This document shows positions 30,597 to 40,912 of a DNA stretch of 64,000 nucleotides, one piece after another. The translations under genes and the position numbers were made by a program. The stretch's first letter is position 1; every line of letters starts with the position of its first letter. Under the pieces are notes generated by a model, which was not told where the DNA came from, did no database searches, and saw nothing but the letters and a program-made list of their open reading frames with translations. The stretch is from Blattamonas nauphoetae. Lineage: Eukaryota > Preaxostyla > Oxymonadida. The stretch spans positions 205,473-269,472 of the forward strand of contig JARBJD010000077.1 in NCBI GenBank assembly GCA_033064195.1, written 5' to 3'.

Positions 30597-31003
30597 ATGG
30601 TGTTGCGAAATGAAAAAAAGGGTACGTCAATATCTGAGATGGGTATGCATGCAACTCACTGAATTCGATTCTGGCTTCGTTTCGGAACAGGCGACCGACA
30701 TCATGTGCATCCGACTCCTCGAGTCTCTGTGAGAAATCTCTGAAATGACAAGAATCTCTTTTTTCACAAGTTTGTCCTTGTTTTCACGTAGCTCCAGATC
30801 TGGGGCTACGAGTCAAAGGAAGACGAATGGAAAGAAGAGTGAGCTCGGATCAAAGTGTCGGTGAGGTGTTCAATTTTGACGGAAGAGAATGCGTGCGACA
30901 TCCAGCCGAGACGTCGATGCTGGATCCTGGAGGCTGTGGACATTCTCATCGACAGAAGACGATTGAGGTTGGGAGAACGAAGACGGCGAGAGAAGCGAAA
31001 TGA
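30597..31003 (+). CDS. Small two-exon candidate gene, 78 residues, unknown function
   Basis: ATG at 30597 opens a 25-nt exon ending before GTACGT (30622). Joining it to a sequence that follows TTTTCACGTAG (intron 30622-30791) keeps the phase and gives an open frame to TGA at 31001-31003. The product begins MVLRNEKKAPDLGLRVK and is basic. A different frame over the same bases (30855-31040) encodes a charged Arg/Glu-rich helix and could be the real one if a second intron exists. No family is recognised. The support is the splice pair, the phase and the upstream TATA motif only. Confidence 0.35.
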
Positions 31004-31371
31004 AGACAAAGAAAGAGAACAGGCACTCAGAGCACGATGATGATTGCCAACTGAGCACTCAGATAAGAAGAGGAGTCGACTCCGAAAGAGGCTCCAGAAA
31101 GGAGAGTGAAGTGGACGAGGGAGTTCTTCCCGATCGCATTTGAGTTGTGATGAATGATGACAGTGAATGATGCTGCAAATTGGGAGAATGAAGAAATGTG
31201 ATGGTGTGAGATGAATCCCAAGTCTGCCAAATGGTGGGGGGTGCTCGAGATGGTTTGTTGGAATGAGAACGGAGAAGAGTCACCAAAAGAGTGGTCTGCT
31301 CCGAAATAAGAAGTCCGCCAAGTCGAGTTGGTGATTGGTGAGATGACGATGAAGTGGTTGATATAGTGTGA
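31004..31371. other. Short intergenic stretch
   Basis: It lies between the candidate small gene and the stop of the interrupted receptor. Nothing recognisable. Confidence 0.4.
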
Positions 31372-32641
31372 TCAGCTTGTCTCTATTCCTGACACAACTT
31401 TCGCTGGTGTGTTCAGCTGAGGAAGAGCGTGGGCAGCAGGAGGAGGTTCGGACTTTAGTCCGCCAAGACGAGTCTTCACATCGGCGAGCGAGGGTCGGGA
31501 GTCGGGAGAGAGCGAGAGGCATTCGGCGACCAGGTCAGCAAAGTCTTGATCTACCCAGTTGTGGATCAGCGGCATCACACCTGCCTTGATCTGCCGAGAC
31601 GCATTCACTGCATCCAGCTCCCCGAAGGGCACCTGACCAGTCTCCAATTCCCACAAGACGAGGCCAAGCCTAAAAACTGCCGCCTTGCTGCGATCGAACG
31701 ACTCTTCCTGCTCGTTCGCTGTCCCTCCTTCCTTTGAATCCTGTTCAGGCGCGTTCCATCGACGATCTTCTCCACTCTTCGTCGAGGTTGAAACCGGGTG
31801 AACCCCACCTGATGCCAAAAGTTGAGGAAGGGACTCAATTCGGAGGAAGGTGTTCTGGTTCAAGTCCAGGATGATCCAGTGGGACAGTTTGGTCAGCAGC
31901 TCACTCGTCGGATGGTCAGCAATCATTCGCTCCAATCCAGTCACAATTCGAATTGCCATCTTCTTCTTCTCCACCACCCGAGCCTTCTCCACGTGCAGAT
32001 GATGGTACAGAGTGTGTCGAGGATCAACCGACACAATTCCAGGCTCCCCATCGCACTTCAGAGCATCCACCTGCTTCAGCGACATCATCGACGCAGTCTC
32101 GATGATCCGCTCGTGCGCTTCATGCTGCTTGTCTTCGTTCGCTATCAGCTGCGAGTTGTTGCTCATTCCAGTCGATCCGAAGATCGGTTTGATTGTGTCG
32201 TCAAGTCCATCTCCTTCCTCTTTCACAACATCACCTGCTTCAGCCACATCCAATTCCTGGCTTGTTTTTTCCGCTTCTTTCTGAATCTTTCGGCGACGGC
32301 ACAGAAGAGCGATGATGATTATGAAGAGTAGAGCGAGAATGATCACAGCAACAATGGGAACCACGATGGAGGTGACCACTCCTCCTTGAGACATGTTTCC
32401 GTTCGATGCCCCAGTCAATGAGAACGAGTCTGTGGTCTGACCATCTCCGAACACAAGTCGGCATCGATGATCCACTTTCTTGTCTAACGTCTGAAGAGAC
32501 GATTGGGGGAGGATGAACGATAGTTCGGTTTCTGTCCATTTCGACGGTTCGAGAGACGAGATCTCGAAAGGAAGTGGTTGTCCAGAGTTCGATTTCGATT
32601 CGAATCCAGCTTCAAACACTTCCAATGACAGGCCACACGGA
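31372..32641 (-). pseudogene. Interrupted receptor gene, 3' part: transmembrane helix and pseudokinase tail
   Basis: The frame reads from the insertion point at 32641 (CGLSLEVFEAGF) to TGA at 31374-31372. It contains the membrane-proximal domain, a transmembrane helix (VVTSIVVPIVAVIILALLFIII, about 32300-32385) followed by CRRRKIQKE, and a tail with TLYHHLH, LSHWIILDLNQNTFLRI, RWNAPEQ, AAVFRLGLVLWELETGQVPFGELDAVNASRQ and CLSLSPDSRPS. HRD and DFG are absent. The sequence is intact; only the insertion of element B cuts it from the ectodomain at 34908-36659. With element B and one copy of the 8-bp duplication removed, the frame runs through as GTMMIPCGLSLEVFEAG, the form seen in the intact paralogues (GTTLIPCSLLLEIF). 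Confidence 0.8.
32634..32641. repeat. 8-bp target-site duplication, left copy (element B)
   Basis: CACACGGA here is repeated at 34908-34915, directly outside the two ends of element B. Confidence 0.8.
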
Positions 32642-34907
32642 TTGGCCTGTTAAGCTGTGTCCAGTCGAGGTGTGATTGTCCAGTCCAATGTCCAGTCTCC
32701 TATTTGGGCGTCGCAGCGCTGGTAAAAATCTATTATGCTTTTGACAGCTCGATCTCAATACGAATCGTGGTTGGAGGGATGATATTAAAGAAAGCATCCA
32801 CAGAATGCCTGTGAAAGAGGATATCTCCTGCCCACATACACGTGTAGAGAGTTGGGGATCGATTCATGAACAGCATGGGTTCGATCAAAGAGTGAATCTC
32901 ACTCTTGGTGTTTTCTGCGTTCAGACAAGAAAAGAACGAGATACATACAAACAAATGGCATATCTCAAAGAATGAGGAATGAATGATGTGGGATCTGATG
33001 AAAACAGAATGCGAATGAATGTGCAAATCCTCCTCTCCCTACTCTTCATGTTCTCTCGCTTTTATCATCTCCTCATCATGCTTCTTTGTACTCTTCTCTC
33101 GTTGTGTTCTTTCTCCAATTCTAGACGGCGTCTGTTTGTTAAGTTGAGTAGTCCAGATAAACATGGTGAGGAGTCAGATATAGTTCAGATTTGAAGATTT
33201 GCTGTTTCGGATCATCGCACGGGTTCGACGAGACGATAAATTTCGAGCATCCTCTTTGTACGAGGAGTTGGAGTATCGCTCACTCGCCTGATATTCTTTT
33301 GACTCTCACAGAGTGTGGATGAAACCTGAATCGACAGCGTTGATTGATAAGTTGTTTGTTGGACACCATCTGCTTGGAACAATCACATTGGATCGATGGG
33401 AGAGAAGTTTCAGTGGTGACAAAGTTGAATCAACTTGGGAGAAGATAGAACTATAAAAATGAATATCACACCACTTCCGAACTAAGTTTCGATTGAAGGA
33501 GATGAGGGGGGAGACTAGAAGGGGGTGTTTAATTCGAGAAATGTTGTCATTTATCCTTTTCTGTTCTTCGTTTGATCCTGGACAAGTTCGAAGTGTCGAT
33601 GATGGTTGGGATGAAAGGGGATAATTATGGAGTTTGCGCATCGATAGAATCGTTTTTTAATCACAAAGAGTAACTTAACACCGATCAATCGTCGGATATT
33701 GTTCGGATGCGTTTAGGTGAACTCGTCGTTCAACCAGTACAACTCCGCAAACATTGCTACATGTATTTTTCTAAATGGAGTGAATGAGAAGACGTTGAAA
33801 GTGGAGAGGTGGGAATCCACACTGTAGTGATTTTGTCCCCGTTCGAGAGATGTCGCGTTCACCACATCCAATTCTGACTCCTGTTCCTCATTGTCGAAGA
33901 TCAAGACAGGAAGATGATGTGCTTCAATTCCTTCTTCCTTGTTTTTCTCTCCTCCGCTTCTTTCCGCTCACCTTTAGATTCTTTCGCTATCTTCTCTTAT
34001 CTGTTCCTCAGTCCCTGTTCAAATGAGAGAAGTGAATATAAGAGTGATGAAGGACAAATCAAATCAAAAAAACGTCAAAAAGAAAATAAGCGAGAGATGG
34101 CTACCGAAAATAGCAACTCCACCATCCTTGTGCATTTTGGGGCACAATTTGTCCATCATTGTGAAAGGTTCCTTTGTACACATTCGAATTTCTTTATCTT
34201 TCCACATGATGACTGTCGTTCGTTTCTTCTCAGAGCAGAAGGGGAACGAAAGATGGATTGTGTCGACTTGTCGCATGTGGATGAGTGATCACTCTGTTCC
34301 TGCGAGAGATTGAGATAGAGTGTGTGAAGGAGGTGTCAATACATTGAAAAAAAAGAGAGAAAACACTGTCAATGACGATTCAAACCGTTGTGAGTTTGGC
34401 CACATCCAGGGCCAGCAAAACGCAGAGATGAAGACATTGCAGTGCCCAAACAAAGAGAGGAGATCTAATATTAATCAAAAAAGTGAGAGATAAGTGGTTA
34501 AATCAAACTGCAATCGGAATTGAGAATGAACTGTGTCCCTTAATAGGTGTCGATTGGACAGGCCAGGACTGGACAGTCCATTGGACTGTCCAATTTTGCC
34601 GACTCGTCAAAACCTCAATAAACGGGATGCACTAATTGTGTAGACTTCAGAAAAAAAATTTCAGCGAAATGTCCAGTCACGTCCAATGACGTCCAATGGT
34701 GGGTGGATCAAGTCGAGATTCACACTTGGCTAAATATGATCAAATTATCTCCATTTCGCTATTTCTTAAGTGATTATTGTCATTTCTTTGTGAAAATGAT
34801 TGAATGAGTGAATTGAGGATGAGAGAAGCAAGTCTAAAAATGAATGTCCAATAGAGGTCGATTGTCCAGTCCAACATTGGCAACGTCCAATCCAATTAAC
34901 ATGCCAA
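32642..34907. mobile_element. Non-autonomous DNA transposon, 2,266 bp (element B)
   Basis: The element is bounded by the 8-bp duplication CACACGGA. Its ends are inverted: TTGGCCTGTTAA on the left and, read from the right, TTGGCATGTTAA (11 of 12). Internal to the ends are repeated GTCCA blocks, including the same ATTGTCCAGTCCAA on both sides (about 32676 and 34860) and several more at 34540-34700, which look like transposase-binding sites. It is inserted in the receptor gene and carries no transposase that I can see. Short frames at 33180-33440 and 33713-34288 look like decayed gene pieces (for example KPESTALIDKLFVGHHLLG). An 8-bp duplication fits hAT, P, Merlin or related superfamilies; the terminal sequence does not let me choose. 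Confidence 0.8.
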
Positions 34908-34915
34908 CACACGGA
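34908..34915. repeat. 8-bp target-site duplication, right copy (element B)
   Basis: CACACGGA, the second copy of the duplication at 32634-32641. Confidence 0.8.
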
Positions 34916-36650
34916 ATCATCATCGTTCCAACAATCGAAACAAAATACATTTTCTGTTTCTTTTCCAATGTGCTCGATGACTTGTTGGAAAGTGTTGGAA
35001 CGAAGAGAGGCGAATGTTCAATTTCATCATCCTTCATCACTGAGCATTCAGATGTCCACATCCAAAGATGAGGCGATGAGGGTCCATCTTCACCTCCAAC
35101 TCCAGTCATCGACACTGTTCCATTGATGCACTTGACGTTTCGTCGAAGAGACGGCCATTCCAAGTTCGAAGGAGAATTCGAGCTGAATGTGCAACCAGAC
35201 AAGGTCAGAGGAGCGTCTGAGATCGAGATCGCTCCTTGCGGGATGTGCGTCAGATCAGTGTGCGAGAGTGAGGTTGGAGTCCCTTCAATCTCAATCAGGC
35301 TTCTCTCCCACACACACAGATCTGAACTGTCCCCAAAGTTCAATCCTGCTGGTGGTGCCAGAGATGAGAACACGGAGTTTCGGATCGTCAGCGAGTCTCC
35401 ATCTCGAGCTGTCAACATCGTCCATCCAGAGCACTCCGAAATGTTCATGTCGCTGATCGTGCTTTCTCCAAACGAAGACAACTCCAAAAGTGCATTCGAG
35501 AATGTCTGCTTCGTCAGTTTCATGTCAGACACGTTCAAGGCAGCGTTGGTCACAGACAAGAGTCTTCCCTCAATCGGTTTTGAGGATGTGGCTGTCATTC
35601 CAGTTAAACTCAGACTTCCTCCATCCATGTGAACAATCGATCCATTCGGTGCAATTCCACATTCCACATGGAACTGAGAGGCTGTCACAGTTCCTCCCAA
35701 AATCCATAAAAGAATCGAGTTTGAGACCATCGATGATCGGATCTCGATCTCTGACATTTCTGCCTTTCCAGCTGTCACTTTCAGGAAGCGAGCTGACGAT
35801 TCTGATGTCGATGACAGTTCAAGATTCGAGAGTGTGAGCTTCGGGGATGAGTGAACAATCACCGCCTCTGTCGTTTGAGTCGATGGAAGACAGAATGTCA
35901 GCTTCGAAATCGTCGTGAAGTCAATGTCTTCAGACACCATTGAACCACCAGCAGACACAACACACGTGCTCAGTGCACTTGGATTCCCAGCAAATGTCAA
36001 CTCGTCGGGAAGTGCGATCGATGTCGACAGCGTCACTTCGTCCATCACAACAATCTTCTTCGTGTTCTGCGCTGACAGCCGAGTCAGCGACAGTTCAATC
36101 GTCGAACACCAAACACTGTTCGATCCACACTTCGACATGTTGTACCCAGAATCCGACACTCCAACTGGTCCTGAAGATGGAAGCAGATAAAACAGAAGCG
36201 ATGCTGACAGTTCGATTTCTTCGTCCAAACTCCACAAATCTGAAATGATTGAGTCGTCACTGTACGAGTTTTTGAATCGATCATCTCGAACTTTGATCCA
36301 GCTCGCCAGGTCATGGCCAACGAGAGAGATGAAACAAGGATGTTCAGATTCCAGTCCTGTCATGCTGTTGAATGAAAGATTCGTCAGAGTGAAGTCGAAG
36401 AGAGGATCAGGATTGGATTCGACGAATGGAGTGAATGAAAGAGTCAGAATCGGCGAATCTTTCGATGATGACATCGACGAGAACTCGATCTCATCCAGCA
36501 ACAACGACTTCCCGGTCTCCATTTCGGTGCTCAGAACTGTTCCATTTCCTGACGAGCGAGTGATCGATGAAACTGAACACGATTGAAGAGTGAGTGTCCC
36601 AGATGTGTGAGTGATCAGAGGAGACGACGAGAGTTCAAATGATGAAACAG

Positions 36651-36659
36651 AGCACGATG
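36651..36659. repeat. 9-bp target-site duplication, left copy (element A)
   Basis: AGCACGATG, repeated at 44744-44752 immediately outside the other end of element A. Confidence 0.85.
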
Positions 36660-37079
36660 GGCTGCCTCAATTTGAAGTTGGTTTTCTCGAGTGCAGTTGG
36701 TTTTCTGAACTGCAGTTGGTTTTCTGAACGACCGTTGGAAATCTGAACGACCGTTGGAAATCTGCAAAAAAAGTTGGTTTTTTTAAACCTTATCGGTGTG
36801 GATATTTGATCAAAAAAAATTGTACAAATGGACGAGTTGGTAGATACAAAGACTTCCACTGTTGGGTCCCAGGTTCGAATCCCGGGATCTCCAACTTTTT
36901 TCTTAACAGGATTTTTCTGACGTGATCATTCATATTTTTGTGAAATTATTGCAGTATTCATGATCGGATGAGTAATGTTCGACAATTGGATTGAATTGGC
37001 CTTTTTTTGAATCGGATCCTCCCACTTTCTCTTTAACTCTCCTCTCTCTGGTGTATACCGCCCTTTCAACAGGATATAT
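36660..37079 (+). repeat. Left 420-bp terminal inverted repeat of element A
   Basis: It pairs with 44324-44743 along its whole length with few differences. It holds, from outside in, four short direct repeats built on GTTGGTTTTCTGAAC and ACGACCGTTGGAAATCTGA, a tRNA-like unit, a T-run and a unique inner part ending ...CAACAGGATATAT. Confidence 0.9.
36829..36895 (+). other. tRNA-like Pol III promoter unit in left terminal repeat
   Basis: TGGACGAGTTGG (36829-36840) fits box A and GGTTCGAATCC (36872-36882) is a perfect box B. A T6 run at 36896-36901 could end Pol III transcription. The T-arm pairs in 4 of 5 positions, but no acceptor stem forms and the D-stem is poor, so this is a tRNA-derived unit and not a functional tRNA. 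Confidence 0.55.
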
Positions 37080-37136
37080 TCTGTACCAACAATCACAAAA
37101 ATGAATCATGAGATGATACAATGAAACAGAGCAAGA

Positions 37137-38536
37137 ATGGAGTTGTGCAAATCGACGCGATTATCTTTCACCGAAACAGGTGCCATTTCAGTAATCCCTG
37201 TCCCAAAACCAACAGAGTCCCAAGGATATTCCTCCATTTCAGCCAACTGCAATCTCACACCGCCTCCCCTTCCTTCTCAACCATACGTTAACCGTCAGAT
37301 CCACGACTGGCATCGAGAGAACGCAACACCAGCAAACAAAGCGGAGACAAGGCAACTGGCTAACCACGTGTGCACCTCACTTTGTCTTCCAGCAGGGGCA
37401 TATCAAGAAGAGACCGAAGGGAATGAATCCGATCTTTTCCACTCCCTCTTCTCGTACAGACCCAGCTCCCTTCCCACACAGAATCTCTTTTAATCGCATC
37501 TTTCCCAACCGGACACGAGAGATTTGCCGCAACCATTCTTCACAGTCAACCTGTCTCGAATCACCAACATCTCTGATGCATCTCCAGTCTTTCTCTCACT
37601 TGTGACACTTGTGAAAGAAGGAGCCGTCTTTGGAAAGTCTGAAACCCGAAAGGCCTGCCGATTGCTGGACAAACTTGCACCTGGGCCCAAGAAACTGTTC
37701 ACTTGCGGCGAGATTCTGTTTGACCTCGTCCCATCACCGAATCGAACCTGTCGACTGTTCGCAGAAGCAATGGTCTCCCTTTTATCCTGTAGCAATGAAA
37801 CAATATCATTTTCAGCACTTTCATTTCTGGATACAACACTAGAAATGGCCGACACTCGTGACCGACTCAAACTTGTGGAAGCCGAATTCTTCTGACTCCT
37901 CCGCTTTCATTCTGCGAGCAAGAGAATCATCTGAAGCCTCAACACATAATTCTTCTCGTGAGAATCATTGTTCGCTGTCTCTCTCAACTCGGCGACTCCA
38001 TCTATTTTAGGGACTTTTCTGTGATTCCAGAACAACTTCAGTTCTTCCACATCATCTTTTCGGATCTCCTTGTTCCACTTGAGGGTTTTCTGAGATTCAT
38101 CTGTCGTCACTACTCCATATTCGACATCCACAATCCGACATCCAGCATTATGACTCTGCTTCTGGAGCCAATGCGATGCGCTCTTTCTACGAAGAAATTC
38201 ACTCTTTCATGCTGCCCCCCTCTCTCTGTCGCCATCATAAATTGCTTCATTCACTTCACCACCGTTGAAATGATCGATCAAGGCCTGTCGTACCTGAGAT
38301 GGACTCTGTTGATGTGGAAGGACGCAAAACCCGAAGTGCAAAGGAGAAGCAAGGACATCATGGCCAGCTTGCGAGAGGAAGGTCTTGATGACTCTTTGGA
38401 GTTGGAAACAACATTCTCCTTTTTGCACACGAAACCACAGCGAATTTATTTCGGATCACTCGATGTGATGACATGGTTGGGTATGAATACACTGACAACT
38501 CAAATGCTCATTTTGGGGTCTCCACTGGCACAATAA
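37137..38536 (+). pseudogene. Captured fragment of an armadillo-like helical-repeat gene
   Basis: Three successive plus-strand frames (to 37493, 37524-37895 and 37958-38536) read as one degraded protein: PVFLSLVTLVKEG, CRLLDKLAPGPKKLF, FAEAMVSLLSCSNETISFSALSFLDTTLE, and later QLGDSIYFRDFSVIPEQLQFFHIIFSDL and GLSYLRWTLLMWKDAKPEVQRRSKDIMASLREEGLDD. These are amphipathic helix pairs like armadillo/HEAT repeats. From memory, Blattamonas carries many such proteins, but I cannot check this. Frameshifts and stops separate the frames, so the copy is not functional as it stands. It lies inside element A and was probably captured from the host. Confidence 0.6.
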
Positions 38537-39443
38537 CGAATCGACACTGAATCGCACTCGATTTGAAGAAAACTTAGTCCCTGACTGCCCCCACTATTTT
38601 CTCAACAGATGAGACAAAACCAAAAGAAACCCATTTCTTGCAAAGAACGCCGAACGAGGTCTCATCGAACAGCAGATGGTTGTTAATGTGAACTTGTAGA
38701 AAGATCCGTGCAGACAGGAACAACTCGATCTGGAACAACAATTTGTTCTTCCGTGAACATATTTTGCGACGCAGCTGAAGTTTGAAGCGGAGATCAAGAA
38801 TGCTGAAGCCATCCAATTCTCGTCATTCTCTGCTGCCATCCCCAGATTGGTTGGACGGTTGAAACGCACTCGATTCAAATGATAAGGATTTCATTGTTTG
38901 CTGGAACCAGATAGTAAGTCATCCCCAACTCCTGTGCTGCACAAATCCAGTTTGTTTTTGAACACTTCACCAACCAATATTTCGGAAACAAGACAATATC
39001 ACGTCTTCAATTCATTCAGTGCATGTCACAAGCAATCAAGAAAACAAAATATTCGCGAAAATAGGCTCAGAAACTGGTAAAGAATGGGTAAAACGATAAT
39101 AGCCTCAGATCCCCTCCCCCGAATCTCTATCGTCTCATGTACAGGCAAGAAAGGGCAGGACGCACAGAGAAAGACACTGCCAGAACAGAAAGCTACAGCG
39201 AGATTCAGCGCAGAACAGGACAGCCAAATGATGACGAGCTTCGAAGCAGAACAGAACGCGGAGGAAGAAAGAGGATGGGACACGAACCAAAAGAAAGGGA
39301 ACGGACCACGACGGCAGATCCACCCAATCCGATCGGAGAAACAATCAGAAATGGCGCTTCTGCCTCGCAGCCACAGCCTTCCCCTTCGCGACGGATGTTG
39401 TCGGTGTTATCTTCTTCACACTCGCAGAATGCACACTTTCGTG
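38537..39443. other. Interior of element A, unassigned
   Basis: Short frames only. From about 39084 the base composition becomes GC-rich; the plus-strand frame 39084-39737 ends in low-complexity Arg/Cys and is probably the shadow of the minus-strand Ser/Pro-rich frame at 39444-40043. Confidence 0.4.
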
Positions 39444-40043
39444 TTATGGGGAAGAGGGGGAGGGTGTGGGAGGGGTTGTGGGGAGCGAGACCAACTTTGG
39501 GGCTGGCTTCGAGTGTTGCGGCGAGCGCATCCCATTCCCGCGCGAGAACCGGTGCATCGTCACAAGAACAGGACTCGGTGGCTCGTTCAAGTTCGCGTGG
39601 TCCTTCGGAGGCGAAAGGGGGTTTGTGAGTGTGGGCGACGAGGGGCGAGAGCGGTCTGTGTTGCTGTCCGCTGCCGACGGAGGGGTGTGCGGTGTGGGCG
39701 AGAAGAGCGGCAGGAAGTGCTGGTCTGTGTACAATGAGAGCGGGGTGGGGTTCAGTTCAATCACCGACTCGCTTTCTTCGTTCGTCGCGCACGTCGGCGA
39801 ATCAACACGCGACGAGGAGGCCAGCGAATCCAGTGACGCTGCGGACGAGACTTGTGAGAGTGTGGGCGGCCGGGCATGCCGTTCGGGAGTGGTGCCCGGC
39901 CGATCCTTGCCGTCGGAGGGCGTTTTGTTCGATTGTCCGAAGAGCTGACAGTTTCGGTTTCCAGCTTCCATCAATTCCAGAATCGTCGCATGCCCCAACA
40001 ATTGTGCGGGCACATTCTGAACATTAATCTGCGGCACGTCCAA
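39444..40043 (-). pseudogene. Captured Ser/Pro-rich tail, probably of the phosphatase gene
   Basis: A minus-strand frame of 199 residues, disordered and rich in Ser and Pro (DSLASSSRVDSPTCATNEES; SPTPHTPPSAAD), with a short ordered start (VPQINVQNVPAQLLGHATIL). It follows the phosphatase-like piece (40076-40912) in the same direction and could be the disordered C-terminus of the same captured gene. The three frames are not continuous. No catalytic motif. Confidence 0.4.
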
Positions 40044-40075
40044 TCCGAGTGGAGTGTAGGTTCGGCAAGCGCTGG

Positions 40076-40912
40076 TCAGCGGCGGGCGACACGCGAAAGA
40101 AGCGGGCTCGTTTTCGCCAACTTCAGCGGCATTCGGTGTCTCCTCGCATCGCCGGACTGCAGAATCGATCCCGCTGGCTCCGTCCCGCTTGTCGGTTCAC
40201 TCGTCTGCGGTCGTTTCGTCGACGAGCTCGATTTCGGTTTCACGACACACGGCGCCAGTGAGCAGGGGAACTTCACTTTCGGAGCAGTACGCACACTCGG
40301 CGCAGACTGAGCCAGTCGCACTGCCTGGTTGAACGACGTGTTGTGCAGAGTGAACGATTCCTGCAAAAGACGAGGCGTTTGCACAAGACGATTAATCACT
40401 CCAGCATGCTTCCTCAACCCCGAAACGAACGATCCCTTCATCCGAGTCCGCCGGCTCAGCGACGTCACTTCCATCGCAAGCTCCACTCACCAACTGTAGC
40501 GCTGAATCAGAAAAATCGACTCAATCAGCATCACGCGGTTGTGCCCTTGAGGTGAATGAACCAGGATCACCCCGTCACCATCAAGTGCTTTGTCAAGAAA
40601 GCTGCACACACGGCTCACATGTTTCGCTGGCGATGCCAAGAATGTCGTTCCAGTTCCACAGATCACCACATGAGTGATTCGTTGCGTGTTCAGATACTGG
40701 CGAACGAGGAGAATGACGGCGAGAAGAAAACGAACAGCAATCGAAGAAGCGGCATCCTCATTCACCAAAAACAATTGAGGCATCAGCTTAGACACAGGCG
40801 TGGGTGGAGTACGTCGGCTAATCACATTGACTGTGACGTGCATGTTGTGATAGTTGCTGTTCCAGTGAGGATGAACTGTGTCTGAAAGAGTGCGCGATGG
40901 AGAGTACGCCAA
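40076..40912 (-). pseudogene. Captured dual-specificity phosphatase fragment, catalytic Cys lost
   Basis: The first part (40912-40491) reads VSKLMPQLFLVNEDAASS, QRITHVVICGTG, VCSFLDKALDGDGVILVHSPQGHNRV and LIESIFLIQRYSW. This follows the order of a dual-specificity phosphatase, with HSxxGxxR where the P-loop should be HCxxGxxRS, so the nucleophile Cys is Ser. A strong donor GTGAGT (40490) and an acceptor TTTTGCAG (ending about 40359) flank a likely captured intron. The next exon starts QESFTLHNTSFNQAVRLAQS, the natural continuation of the phosphatase helix. The two exons are out of phase by this splice, and part of the domain before the P-loop is missing. Hence a dead fragment. It sits inside element A. 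Confidence 0.55.

Larger units (their letters stand above)
34908..36659 (-). pseudogene. Interrupted receptor gene, ectodomain part
   Basis: Open frame between the two insertions, encoding beta-helix ectodomain: SSFELSSSPLITHTSGTLTL, then a module boundary with SKCGSNSVWCSTIEL, more Ser-rich coils, and the membrane-proximal domain ending in YFVSIVGTMMIPC at the element B junction. No internal stop is seen. Upstream it joins in frame with 44744-45158 once element A and one 9-bp duplication are taken out (LTSC|SVSSFELSSS). Both insertions must therefore be young compared with the time needed for a free pseudogene to gather stops. Confidence 0.8.

Noticed and set aside
36829-36895. A functional tRNA gene
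   Set aside because: Box A, box B and T-arm are present, but no acceptor stem pairs and the D and anticodon stems do not form.
39084-40027. Plus-strand frames in the GC-rich part of element A
   Set aside because: Low-complexity Arg/Cys/Gly content. The minus-strand Ser/Pro-rich frame explains the composition better.
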